Translations under genes and position numbers: made by a program | The notes under the pieces: generated by a model | Told to the model about the DNA's origin: nothing | What the model saw: only the letters and a program-made list of their open reading frames with translations | Databases searched by the model: none | Assembly: GCF_040802235.1 (NCBI RefSeq) | Contig: NC_133166.1 | Coordinates: forward strand, 2,976,001 to 3,040,000 | Reading direction: 5' to 3' | Length of the DNA stretch: 64,000 nt | DNA from: Manis javanica | Lineage: Eukaryota > Chordata > Mammalia > Pholidota > Manidae | In this document: positions 11,285-22,299 of the stretch, in pieces | Numbering within the stretch: position 1 is the stretch's first letter | Layout of the letters: each line of letters begins with the position of its first letter

Positions 11285-12252
11285 ACCAAGCGGCACTCGG
11301 AGGTCTTGGAGAGTTGAGGTTTATTTTACACGGGCAGGCCCACAGAGGAGTCATCTCCCAAGGTCTGAGCCCAGAACACAAAGCAAGGGGAGCAATTTAT
11401 ATTATTTTGATATGTGGCATTTCGGCAAGCGCAGGGCAGAAGAGGAGCCTGGAGGAGGGGAGGGGGGAGCTGGGAGGGCTTTGCCAACTGGAGGGAAAAA
11501 GCGGTTTGCTGACCTTGATGGCTGTGTTGAATATTTTCCTTTTCTTCCTCAGAGATGAGGCATGGGGGTTCCCTCTTTTAAGGACTTTCAAAGGGCCATG
11601 GGGTACAAACTTGTAAAGTGGTCTCAAAATGCTTATCTCCGGTAAAGAGACATTAAATCTTTTATTATCAATCCTCCAGGTAATTTTGCAGAATTAATTT
11701 ACAGAAATTGGTCCGTTCCTTTCCAGGGTAACTCCCCTCTGGGAACACACCAGTCAACACCACCTGCACCTGCTCCCAAAGTGGTGGGAGTGATTGTTTA
11801 CTAAAGAATATGTTCGGAATCTTCCTTCCTAACCCCCTGGTTTTTGAAATGGACTCTTAGCTTTAAGATGGAATCCTTCCTGTTCTTACTATAGACTGTT
11901 GGAAAAATAACCATCGTGCGCGTCTCCTGCCTCTGCCCTCCACCAGTGTAATTGATAAAAAGAAGGCAGGGGCAGCTCTGATGATGTCTGTACCTGTCTT
12001 TGTATAATTTATTTTCTCTTATCTGGGGAGAGTTTGTGCTTGGAGACTTCTCATTTGGGTATGTTGTTTTTTCCATCTGGGGAATGTTTGGACATTCTAA
12101 GTAACTCCTAATCTTTGACACTTCAACTAATGACTTCTGAGAGAATTTTCTTGCCCTCTGATTTTATCGAATTAAGTCTGTGAGCCCCTTTTAGTGGGCT
12201 TTACTGGCTTTATTCTCCCTCCACCTGCTTATGTCTACCTTTCTACCTGACA
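11285..12252 (-). repeat. LTR in the same orientation as the OR8J gene, abutting its 3' end
   Basis: On the minus strand this begins TGTCAGGTAGAAAGG at 12252 and runs about 970 bases, with an AATAAA-containing stretch (complement of TTTATTATCAATC near 11660) and a GC-rich 3' part near 11290-11500. A shorter relative lies at 6385-6652. The first base is only 20 bases after the OR8J stop codon, and both are read in the same direction, so the LTR could supply the receptor's 3' UTR and poly(A) site. Exact 3' limit is approximate. Confidence 0.55.
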
Positions 12253-12272
12253 GTTGTAGTTTCAAATTTACA

Positions 12273-13214
12273 TTACTTTGAATAATTGCAGGGGTTATCC
12301 AGGAACCTCTTTACTGCACCCTTCACATCCCTGTTCCTTAGGCTGTAAATGAGGGGATTCAGCATCGGAATCACTAGGGTGTAGAAGACCGAGGCCATTT
12401 TATCAGTATTTAATGAGTGGTTGGTCCTTGGTTGCAAATACATGAAGAGCAGAGTCCCGTAGAACACAGTGACAGCCATCATATGGGAAGCACAGGTGGA
12501 AAAGGCTTTTTGTCGCCCCTGGGAGGAACGTATCCTCAAAATGGCAAGGACGATGTTGAAGTAGGATATTAAAACAACAATCATGGAGAAAAACAAATTG
12601 GTTCCTGAAAAGGCAAACGCTACTGTTTCTGGAATGTAGGTATCCGTACAGGACAATGCTAACAAAGGGACGCTATCACAGTAAAAATGGTTGATCACAT
12701 TGGAAGAGCAATAAGACATAGAGAAAACACAGGAAGAGACTGTCAGGGCTGTGCTCAGACCATAGAGGTATGTGAGGGATACCAGCAGAAGGCAGAAGTG
12801 CCGAGATACCACCACCGTGTATAGCAGGGGGTTGCAAATAGCCACATAGCGATCATAAGCCATTGCAGCCAGCATGAAAATCTCAGCCACGATAAAAGCT
12901 ATAAATCCACCCAGCTGGGTTGCACATCCATAGTAAGATATGGTTTTCTTCAAAACCCAGAAGTTAACCAGCATTTTAGGAGCAATGACAGTAGAATTGC
13001 CAAGATTGATGACAGCCAAGTGTCGGAGGAAAAAGTACATGGGGGTTTGCAGTTGAGAGTCAGCACTGGTGAGGGTGATGATGCCCAGGTTCCCTGCCAC
13101 CGTCAGCCCATAGATCACCAGGAAAACAGAGAAGAGTGGAATCTGGAGCTCTGGATGGTGGGAGACCCCCATGAGAATGAACTCAGTCACCCCGGTGAGA
13201 TTCCCTGGAGCCAT
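12273..13214 (-). CDS. OR8J: Olfactory receptor, OR8J subfamily (copy 1), intact
   Basis: The gene encodes a 313-residue odorant receptor, a class A seven-transmembrane GPCR that signals through G-olf in cilia of olfactory neurons; its ligand is unknown. Visible OR hallmarks are an N-glycosylation site (Asn5, NLT), GN at 41-42 in TM1, PMYFFL (58-63), Cys97, [10 protein letters not shown] (118-127), Cys179 and Cys189 in the second extracellular loop, SY in TM5 (217-218), KAFSTCASH (236-244) and PMLNPLIY (283-290). Length is normal and the coding exon has no introns, stops or frameshifts. The start MAPGNLTGVTEF matches the usual OR8J beginning. The stop is 20 bases from a same-strand LTR. The protein is identical to copy 2 at 52175-53116. 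Subfamily is from recalled similarity; the individual orthologue is not assigned. Confidence 0.95.
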   Translation of the reverse strand: MAPGNLTGVTEFILMGVSHHPELQIPLFSVFLVIYGLTVAGNLGIITLTSADSQLQTPMYFFLRHLAVINLGNSTVIAPKMLVNFWVLKKTISYYGCATQLGGFIAFIVAEIFMLAAMAYDRYVAICNPLLYTVVVSRHFCLLLVSLTYLYGLSTALTVSSCVFSMSYCSSNVINHFYCDSVPLLALSCTDTYIPETVAFAFSGTNLFFSMIVVLISYFNIVLAILRIRSSQGRQKAFSTCASHMMAVTVFYGTLLFMYLQPRTNHSLNTDKMASVFYTLVIPMLNPLIYSLRNRDVKGAVKRFLDNPCNYSK

Positions 13215-14159
13215 TTATGTTGTAGCTTTCATCCCTTAATGGGGAAAATGGAGGAGATTAACAGACGGCAAAATTGTTTTTCTGTTACATGCTAGATTGT
13301 TAAATGTCTCATTAGAAATCAGTTTCTGTTCAGGAACCTTAGGTCTCACATCTTAACTGGTATTCTCACAAACCTTTCACAAAATTCAGAAATACAAACT
13401 CTCCAGAGACGAAATTCAGGTTCTTAAAATTGCTTAACTAAGCTGTTAATTCTTAATTCACTGTTGGGTGTATATATTGCATGAAATACATTATTATATT
13501 ATTATACGTATTAGTGTTTATATACATACATTAATTATATTAAAATATATTTCATGAATATGTGTATGTGTGCATACATGGTTATATATGTATTTACATA
13601 TACACACATGCCTCTGTGTATATTTAATTGTGAAAGATAGCTGCTACCTATAAGAAGCTGATGAGCCAGTGACTTCCAGTCATTCTTTCTTTAGCTGACA
13701 GACCTTCTCTTCAGCCCATATTTTGTCATCATCCTTGAGAATTTCAGTATTTCTGTGGGAAACACTGTCAGTGCACTGAGATGTTCCTAGTGATTTCTGC
13801 CACATCCTTTTGCTTTAGCTGACTACAGACTACACCTCAATATTCCTTGATAGTATCATTCCTAAACTCTGCATCCATTTTACTTAGTCATATTTCCTTT
13901 CTTCTGCTAAGTCAGCCAGTCCCATCCTGTCACTCTTCTAGTTGCTCAGACTTTTCTCTATTATTTTATTCTACCATCCCTTGCTTTCCAGTTTATATCT
14001 TTCCTTTAAATTGTTTAAAACCTATTAGTATTTTTTAAAAATATTACTTATAGGTTTGATTTATTAAATTTTGTCTACTTTTACCCATATAAAGAAATGA
14101 GTGGAGGGGAGCGTTAGCATTATTTAGCGTGTAGTGAAGTCTGTGGCCACAACTATACG
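13215..14159. other. OR8J upstream region: AT-rich, with TA/TG microsatellite-like stretch
   Basis: This is where 5' UTR exons and the promoter of the receptor would lie, but I cannot point to a specific promoter or splice site. Bases 13470-13620 are an impure run of TA, TATG and CATA words. Nothing else stands out. Confidence 0.45.
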
Positions 14160-14300
14160 AGGCATTTTAAAATGATGATTTCATTATTCTGCAGGAGTAT
14201 CCTAGAAGATGGATATAATTATTTTTATGTCTTATGAGACAAGTGAGGCTCAATGAGATTAAGTTCCGCAAAGAGTCTACAGAGCTATTGTTAATGATTA
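14160..14300 (-). repeat. MIR-like SINE fragment, antisense
   Basis: Degraded words such as AGACAAGTGAGGCTCAATGAGATTA resemble the complement of the MIR core (the familiar 'gaggaaactgaggc' region). It is old and incomplete. Confidence 0.4.
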
Positions 14301-16849
14301 TTTTTTAATGTCATTTATTTGCTTGTTTGATTGGTTAGTTGGTTCGTTGATTAGCAGTCCACCAATTATTTACTGTGGGATTTATACCCAGTACTTACAT
14401 TATTGTATTGTGAGAAATAAATGATGTAATGTACATATATAGGTTAGTTAGCACAGAGCCTGGTAACAATGGATGCAAAAAATTAGTATCAGTAATGACT
14501 GTTATTAGCATGTTTTGAATGTTTTTAATATATTTTTCTATTTTCAGTCCCAGGATTTCATTCTATCTAACTGAAGGCTTTTATAGTTGAAATAGAAACA
14601 GCAAGTGAATTATAATTTTTAATATTCAAAAAACTTACATATATCCTTACATATTAGTCATTCCCTCTCCTAATGAAACATAACAAATGGAAAAGCTAGA
14701 ATTGCTTTTTATTTCCTTAAGTATATGTCACCAAAATAAAACCTTTTGTAGAAGAGCACTGGTTTTCTCCCTTTTCTTTAGAATCCTATTTGATTTAGCA
14801 TTTCTTTTTGGAAAGAGCTATTTTAATTTTTTAACATATAGTTTAAGTTCATTTTTAAAAATAAAATGTAAAAGTTTATTAAAACAATAAATTCTGAGTA
14901 AATAAAGCTTTAAAAGTATACCTACGGTTAATTATTTTGTGATACAATTTGGATAAAAAAGAATATTGCCTATTCAATTTTAAATAGCTTCTGATATGAT
15001 TTCAAGAGTATGTTCCATTTAACTCCACTTCTGGAACTTGTCTTAAACTTATTTAAACATGGGTTGTGTTAGAGACAAAGTGCATTTCAGTATGAGCTCT
15101 CATAACCACCAGCAACATAGAGACTGAATATTGGCCACAGGGAATCTTTCCATCTAGGAAGTCAATCACCCTGGGCAATGTGAAAATTGGAAAGGGGAGA
15201 TAAATATGTTTTTATGGACATTAAATCATTTAGTAGGTCTTTCTTGGAGACATAGAATCTTATATCTGAAAGACACTTAAGAAGTTTCTCATCTGGTGTA
15301 GAGTGCCTGCTAAAAGATCATTTCTGCCAGTTCTAAGGCAAGAAGCATTCTGTTTTATCGTAAGTTGAAATATACTCCTAAAAAGACTTTTCATGATTGT
15401 TTTTAAGGTCTCAAGCAGTCTAATTTATGAATAAGGATGTCGAACGCTATTATTTAAGTCGTATCACCATCACTTCTACTTAGCAATCAATGAGCAAATA
15501 TTTGAGTCACTAGGAAAAGAGAATAGAGCAGACATCATTTCAGTTCTGAGTCTTATTTGAATTGAGAAAGCTCAAGTTTCACCTACCTGCACACAGAGTT
15601 CTGTTGCGACCCACTCCTAAGGTTGCTGCGTGAAGCATGCCAAAGGGTTTTAGAATTGTTTCAGGTCCCTGAAGATCTTCACATTGAAATTTGTTTGTTT
15701 AAGGCCCTAGTCCCTGAACATGAGAACCAGAATTCCCAGATAAGGTTCTTATTCCCCAGGGAAAGACCAACTGAATGCTCATTAATCAAGTCTCCACAAA
15801 AAATTCACCCAAAGAGGGAAAATGTGGAGATAGACAGTCAAGGGACTCCCATAGGTGATCGTACTGAGTAACAGTCACGTGCAACAATTCCACCCTTTGG
15901 TTGGTTGGTTGTTTTGCATTGTATTCCTGTGTTAGCTGGGAAATGTTGCTGCTGGTCCTGGGTGGAGAAAACCCAGTAGTTAAAAAGCATAGTATTCTGT
16001 CCCAAGTGTTCAATTTTAACATGAAGAATAGGAATAGAACTGAAGGTAAAGCCTCCATTCTGGTCAAGAACTAATCCTGGTATATTTATCATAAAAACCT
16101 GATGAAATACAACATGAATTCAAAAAGTGAATGGCTGTAAGAGGACATGCATATTTTAAATTGAAATTTATAAGGTATCCATCATATATCTGGTTCTATT
16201 TCTATATTGTAATTAAATTATTTGGATGAAAAATATGTTTTTTTTCCATATAATCCTGTGATCATTACTCAAGCATATATAAATATTGTAATTAAATATG
16301 AATAACAATTTTCATTTGACTTTTTGTATGGAATTTTATAGTGTAAGCTTTATAAGTGAAGAGGCTATCTGTAAATAGTGTGCCTTTAAACAGCTTCTAA
16401 ATAATACACAGGAAAGAGTAGATGTTCGCAAGATACTTGTTGACTGACTGATGAAATGAAGGATAATTAAATGAATGCATAAGTGCAATATTCATCTTAA
16501 AATTCTGAGATAAAATATGAGGTTTTTGTTTCCAGTGCTATAATCTATCTTTATTGTGATCTGAACATTGATCAAGAAATGGTGACAACTTGCAAATCAT
16601 TCTCTAAAATATTCAGTACCTTAGGGCAGGATACACTGTTCCTTCTTTATCTTGGTGTTCTAATATCTCACTGTGGCACCTGTTAGGCTCCAAAATTAAG
16701 GAAGTAAAATTAATGTAAAGACGCTTGTAAAAATGCAATTTTAATGAAGGCAGGAAATTCCAAATACTTTGGCTCAAAATTGAAAGAACTTGTCTCTACA
16801 AGAGAAGAAAAATAACAGGCAATATTGAGTACATGCAGCAGAAATGTGC
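14301..16849. other. Unassigned AT-rich intergenic sequence
   Basis: No convincing gene is seen. Overlapping frames of 82 aa (15623-15871, plus) and 93 and 84 aa (15786-16092, minus) sit in a slightly GC-richer patch at 15590-16090 that could be an old LTR, but carry no recognisable domain. Confidence 0.4.
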
Positions 16850-16980
16850 TTTTGTGCACATTACTTTATTTCACCATTATGGCAACTTGTATAGCTATTA
16901 AGTATCAGAGCCAAAATTCAGTGCTAGGTCTCCCCAGAGTGCATGCACTTTTCACCATGTACACTGCCTCCTAGAACACC
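16850..16980 (-). repeat. MIR-like SINE fragment, antisense
   Basis: The order of words (TATTTCACCATTATGGCAAC, TCAGAGCCAAAATTCAGTGC, CACTGCCTCC) follows the antisense MIR consensus, with its central part deleted. Confidence 0.5.
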
Positions 16981-17069
16981 ATGGCTTCATTCTATAACTG
17001 ATCTCCCCACTTGCCACCTCCAGTGAAATGAAACATAATTCTTGATATACATTTAAATGCTATTGATTC

Positions 17070-17705
17070 TTTTACTAGGCAGAAGAGTTTTAGTCTGATG
17101 TAGTCCCACTCTTCTAATTTTGCTTTTGTTGCTGGTGTTCACAGTGTTGTATACATGAAATTGTTCCCAACCCAGTGTAATGAAGTTTCACTCTTATGTT
17201 TTCTTCTAGGAGTTTTACAGTTTTAGATCATTTAGATCTTATGGTTAAGTCTTTCAAGTCGACTTCTTGCATTGTATAAGGTAAGGGTGAAATTTCATTT
17301 TTGTGTGTGTAGATATCCAGTTTTCCCAACACAGTTTGTTGAAGTGACTATCTTTTCCTATTGTGTATTATCGACACTCTTTTGAAGATCACGATTGTGT
17401 ATTATTGATACCCTTTTGAAGATCAATTGACCATCCATGTGTGGATTTATTTCTGGGCTCTTCATTCTGTTCCACTGGTCTATATGTCACTTTTTTTTAC
17501 ACTAACAACAAACTGTTCAATTACTGTAGCTTTGTAGTGCATTTTGAAATCAAGAAATGTGTTAAGTCCAGGTCTGTTCTTCTTGCTCAAGGTTACTTTG
17601 GATGCTGAGGTCCTTTTTAGTACTTCATGAATTTTAGGACTTTGAATCTTTAGATTGATTTTGGTGGTGTGGATATTTTATCAAATGCTTATCAAAACCA
17701 CATGT
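17070..17705 (-). mobile_element. Ancient antisense LINE-1 ORF2 fragment
   Basis: The plus strand reads as the complement of old L1M-type ORF2: TTTTCTTCTAGGAGTTTTAC, ATATCCAGTTTTCCCAACAC, GATCAATTGACCATCCATGT and GCTTTGTAGTGCATTTTGAA appear in the usual antisense order. It contains a local duplication of about 34 bases (two copies of TGTGTATTAT...TTTTGAAGATCA at about 17361-17424). It is far more decayed than the young L1 that follows. Confidence 0.85.
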
Positions 17706-19279
17706 CATCCTGAGAAAGAAGAATAAAGTGGCAGGGATCTCACTCCCCAACTTCAAGCTCTACTACAAAGCCATAGTAATCAAGACAATTTGGTACTGGC
17801 ACAAAAACAGAGCCACAGACCAGTGGAACAGATTACAGACTCCAGACATGAGCCCGAACATATATCATCAATTAATATTTGATAAAGGATCCAAAGACAT
17901 AAAATCTGGAAATGACAGTCTCTTCAACAGATGGTGCTGGCAGAACAGGACAGATACATGTAAGAGAATGAAACTGGATCACTGTCTAACCCCATACACA
18001 AAAGTAACTTCAAAATGGATCAAAGACCTGAATGTAAGTCATGAAACCATAAAACTCTTAAGAAAAAACAAAGGCAAAAATCTCTTGGAAGTGAACATTA
18101 TCGACTTCTTCATGAATATATCTCCCTGGGCAAGGAAAACAAGAGCAAAAATGAACAAGTGGGACTATATCAAGCTGAAAAGCTTCTGTACAGCAAAAGA
18201 CAACATCAATAGAACAAAAAGCTGCCCTACAGTATGGGAGAATATTTTCGTAAATGGCAGATCCAATAAAGGCTTGACATCCAAAATATATAAAGAGCTC
18301 ATGCTCCTCAACAAGCAAAAAGCAAATAATCCAATTAAAAAATGCGCAGAGCAGCTGAACAGACAGTTCTCCAAAGAAGAAATTCAGATGGCCAACAGAC
18401 ACATGAAAAGATGCTCCACATCACTAGTTACCAGAGAAATGCAAATTAAAACCACAATAAGATATCACCTCACACCAGTAAGGATGGCCACCATCCAAAA
18501 GACAAACAGCAACAAATGTTGGCAAGGTTGTGGAGAAAGGGGAACCCTCCTGTACTGCTGGTGGGAATGTAAATTAGTTCAACCATTGTGGAAAGCAATA
18601 TGGAGGTTCCTCAAAATGCTCAAAATAGACTTACCATTTGACCCAGGAATTCCACTTCTAGGAATTTACCCTAAGGATGCAGCACTCCAGTTTGAAAAAG
18701 ACAGATGCACCCCTATGTTTATCGCAGCACTATTTACAATAGCCAAGAAATAGAAGCAACCTAAGTGTCCATCAGTAGATGAATGGATAAAGAAGATGTG
18801 GTACATATACACAATGGAATATTATTCAGCCATTAGAAAGCAAATCCTACCATTTGCAACAACATGGATGGAGCTAGAGGGTATTATGCTCAGTGAAATA
18901 AGCCAAGCGGAGAAAAACAAATGCCAAATGATTTCACTCATCTGTGGAGTATAGGAACAAAAGAAAAACTGAAGGAACAAAACAGCAGCAGAATCACAGA
19001 AACCAAGAATGGACTAACAGTGACCAAAGGGAAAGAGACTGGGGAGAATGGGAGGGTAGAGAGGGATAAGGGTGGGGAAGAAGAAAGGGGGTATTATTAT
19101 TGGCATATATAATGTGAGGGGTGGGGGAAAGGGGAGGGCTTTTCAACACAGAGAAGACAATTAGTGATTGTACAACATCTTACTATGCTGATGGACAGTG
19201 ACTATAATGGGGTTTCGGGGGGGGCTCTTGGGGTAGTGGAGATCCTAGTAAACATAAATAAAAATAAATTAAAAAAAAA
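17706..19279 (+). mobile_element. 5'-truncated LINE-1, inserted head-to-head with the older antisense L1
   Basis: The element starts in ORF2 at codons for [15 protein letters not shown] and ends at an A-rich tail (about 19269-19279) after a G-rich 3' UTR. The frame runs from before 17728 to a TAG at 18751-18753, where sister L1 copies have TGG in the KKWKQPK context. The zinc-knuckle-like motif reads [14 protein letters not shown]: the histidine of CX3CX7HX4C is tyrosine. The ATG at 17728 is internal to ORF2. Confidence 0.92.
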
Positions 19280-19439
19280 CACAATTCAAGCAAGAAGAGA
19301 GTTGTGTGAAATAATACATTCATAGCACAAAAGCATTCAGTTGTATATGCTTATGTATATACATGTTTATGTATGCTTATATATAAGTGAAATTAACTAC
19401 TAGCAATGATAAAAGAGAAGGGAGGAAGGAATTGCAAAC

Positions 19440-20140
19440 TAAACACAATCACGTGATCCAGCAATCACATTCCTTGGTGTTTGCCCAGAGGAGTTGAAAA
19501 CTATGGTCCACAGAGATGTTTGTAGTAGCTCTATTCATAATATCCAAATTTGGACACAACCAGATATCTTTTAGCTGGTGAATAGATACAAAAATTGTGG
19601 TACATCCAGATAATGGATTATTAGGCAGTACAAAAACCAAGCAAAGTTATCAAGCCATTAAAACATATATTTTGCTAAGTGAAAGAAGCCAAATTTGAAA
19701 TGGTTTCATATAGTATGATTCCAACTGTATGATATTCTGGAAAAGGCAAAGCTATGGAGACATTGAGAATGGCAGTGGTTTGCAGTAGTTTGGGGTCAGG
19801 AGAATGACAAGGCTGTGCACAGAGGATTTATAGGGCAGAGAAATACTTCATACAAGATTATACTGATGGGTTCATGTCATTATACATTTTTTAAAACTCA
19901 TAGAATATTTCAACACCAAGAGTGAAGCCTAAGGTAAGGGATAGACTGGTCAATTACAATGAGTTAATGTATGTTTAGCAATTATAAAAAAAGTACCACT
20001 TTAATAGAAAATATGAATAATGGGGGAGGCTGTGCTCATGTAGGGACAGGGGCTACATGAGAAATCTCTGAACTTTTAACTTTGCTGTGAACATATAACT
20101 GCTGTAAAAAAATAAATTCTTTAAAAAAAAGAAAAGTAAA
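19440..20140 (+). mobile_element. Older LINE-1 3' end, sense
   Basis: Words typical of the L1 ORF2 C terminus and 3' UTR are recognisable but decayed: CTCTATTCATAATATCCAAA, TGGTACATCCAGATAATGGA, GGTTTCATATAGTATGATTCC, and near the end GGGGAGGCTGTGCTCATGTAGG and a terminal A-rich stretch at about 20106-20132. This is an older mammalian L1 family. Confidence 0.75.
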
Positions 20141-21185
20141 TGAAATTAAGACAGGGCAATTAGAAGAAAATTACAGAAAATTCTTATTAATAAACCTCAA
20201 ATTTCTATGATAACACTTCCTTAAAATAAGACATACAATCAACAAACTCAAAAGAAGAAAAGAGAAACGCAAAAGAAAAAAGATGACTACTTGGCAAAAT
20301 TGTGTCCCAAAAGCCCTCTATTAATATCCACAATGGGATTTTTAAGGTGTCAAGACACCCAAAGCAGCAGAATATCAGCAGTTTTCCACCAAGCACAGGA
20401 TTAACATGGACAGGGAAGTGTTACCAAATCTGTGACACTTGGTGAACTTGGAATCTCAAAAATCCATCATAAAAAGGAGAGGACAGTTTACTCAGTGGGA
20501 ATCTCAGTAAAATCAAACTGGGAAAATGGAAAAGTCTTTACATTCTCCAAGTTGTAGATGAAAGACTCCCCACCCACCACCAGGCTGAATCAGGGTGTTA
20601 CAAAGGGCTTGTAGGAGACCCAAATTGTTGGTGTGCTAAGTCACTGAAGGTCTCCAAAATATGCACCACATACTTCCTTCCAAAAGGATGGGCTTCACCT
20701 TTAGAAGAGAATAGTGAGAAACAAATGTCAGTGACTAGGGCAGAATCAGTGGAAAGGAAAGTTTGAAATAAGGAAAGGGGTTCTGGAATACATAGGTGTC
20801 ATTCTGTTACAGCAACGTATAATGTCTAAGGTGTAGAGTACCACTTTGGAAGATAAAGTCTCGTTATGGGACTCAAGGAGCTCCACAGAAATGCTAATGA
20901 ATTAGGCTTAGCTCTGAGAGTTCAAGCAGTTATACAATAAGACAATATTTTAAATCTGTAACAAAATGCAAGTGATCCTTTGATCATGCAACTTGCAAAC
21001 TATCTATAAACCATGTAAATTCTTATGATAGTCAAAATGCCCATCACATTTAAACATGGGAAGAAGGTAGATACATGTACTAACCTAGCATATTAGTATG
21101 TAGCTTGCAAATGGACAAAAATAAACATCATGTTCCAAAATTTACTAAAGTCATAAATAAAGGACTACAGAACAAACTAATATGG
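20141..21185. other. Unassigned intergenic sequence
   Basis: No gene or repeat family is recognised. The composition is ordinary AT-rich. Confidence 0.5.
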
Positions 21186-21390
21186 TAATTTTTTATGAAG
21201 TTATCATTGATATACAATCTTATAAAGGTTTCACATGAACAACATTATGGTTACAACATTCACCCATATTATCAAGTCCCTCCCACACACCCCATTGCAG
21301 TCACTGTCCATCAGCATAGTAAGATGCTATACAGTCACTACCTGTATCCTCTGTGCTATACTGCCTTCCCTGTGACCTGACTACATTATA
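21186..21390 (-). mobile_element. Antisense LINE-1 3' UTR fragment
   Basis: The plus strand shows TATCATTGATATACAATCTT, CACCCATATTATCAAGTCCC and CAGTCACTGTCCATCAGCAT, the complement of the L1 tail seen elsewhere in the window (compare 8326-8720). Only the last ~200 bases are present. Confidence 0.75.
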
Positions 21391-22299
21391 ATTATCTTAA
21401 AATAATATTAAAGAAAATTTCAGAAAATTGAGTTTTTTTCAAAGTAGTAACAAATATAACAAATATAACAAATAGTAACAAAATATAACAAATGAAGTGG
21501 CTACACATCAGAAGGATTTGAAGACATGATTAAGAGGACACATAAATTAACTAGAAATTCAAAAAATCATACATCAAGAATGATTCAGTAAAACGCAAGA
21601 GTGCGTGGTAACTGTTGAAGGCCCAGTGAAGGAGCGAGAAGACAGAAGAGACACAAAAAGTCTGTTTGGCATACAGATAGTTAAGAGTTTGAGAAAAACT
21701 GATGGAGAAATGCTGAAATATAATTTTCAAAATGTTAAAGATATGACTCATGCCAATATAAAATGCCAGAAAGAAAATTTTTATTAACTTTCTCAATAAA
21801 AGGAGAATCAATTAGAAGGCAATCAAAGAGCAATTGAGTATTGGGGCTTACAGAGTTTGCTAGAAATTGCACAACAAAATAAGCATTTCTTTCCTTCTTA
21901 AATATTTATTGAAGGAAAAAATACATATAGAAAAGTACTTACATCTCAAGTGTTCAGCTTGATGAATTTTCACAGTCTGAACATAACCCTATAAAAAAAC
22001 AAGACTAAGAAGGAGAATATTGCCAGTACTTACCCCAGATGCTTCCCTTATACTTTCTTCTAGTCACAATCTCCCTTACCAAGAAAATCCCCACTCTGAA
22101 GCAAGGATTAATTTATGTAATAGCTAGTTTTAAAGTTAGGGTGATTACATTTTAATATGATTTAAGAAAATCTACCATTTTAGGTGCCAGTTACATGAAC
22201 ACTGTCAAACATATACTACTGTATAAACTATAATCAGATGATAGAACATTTCCATTGTTCTAAAAAGTCCTGTCACACCATTTTGTAGTCAGTCACCTG

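Noticed and set aside
11801-12121. 106-aa minus-strand frame next to OR8J
   Set aside because: It lies within the LTR and shows no domain. It is in the same direction as OR8J but downstream of it.
13020-13295. 91-aa plus-strand frame overlapping the OR8J start
   Set aside because: It is the antisense shadow of the receptor coding exon.
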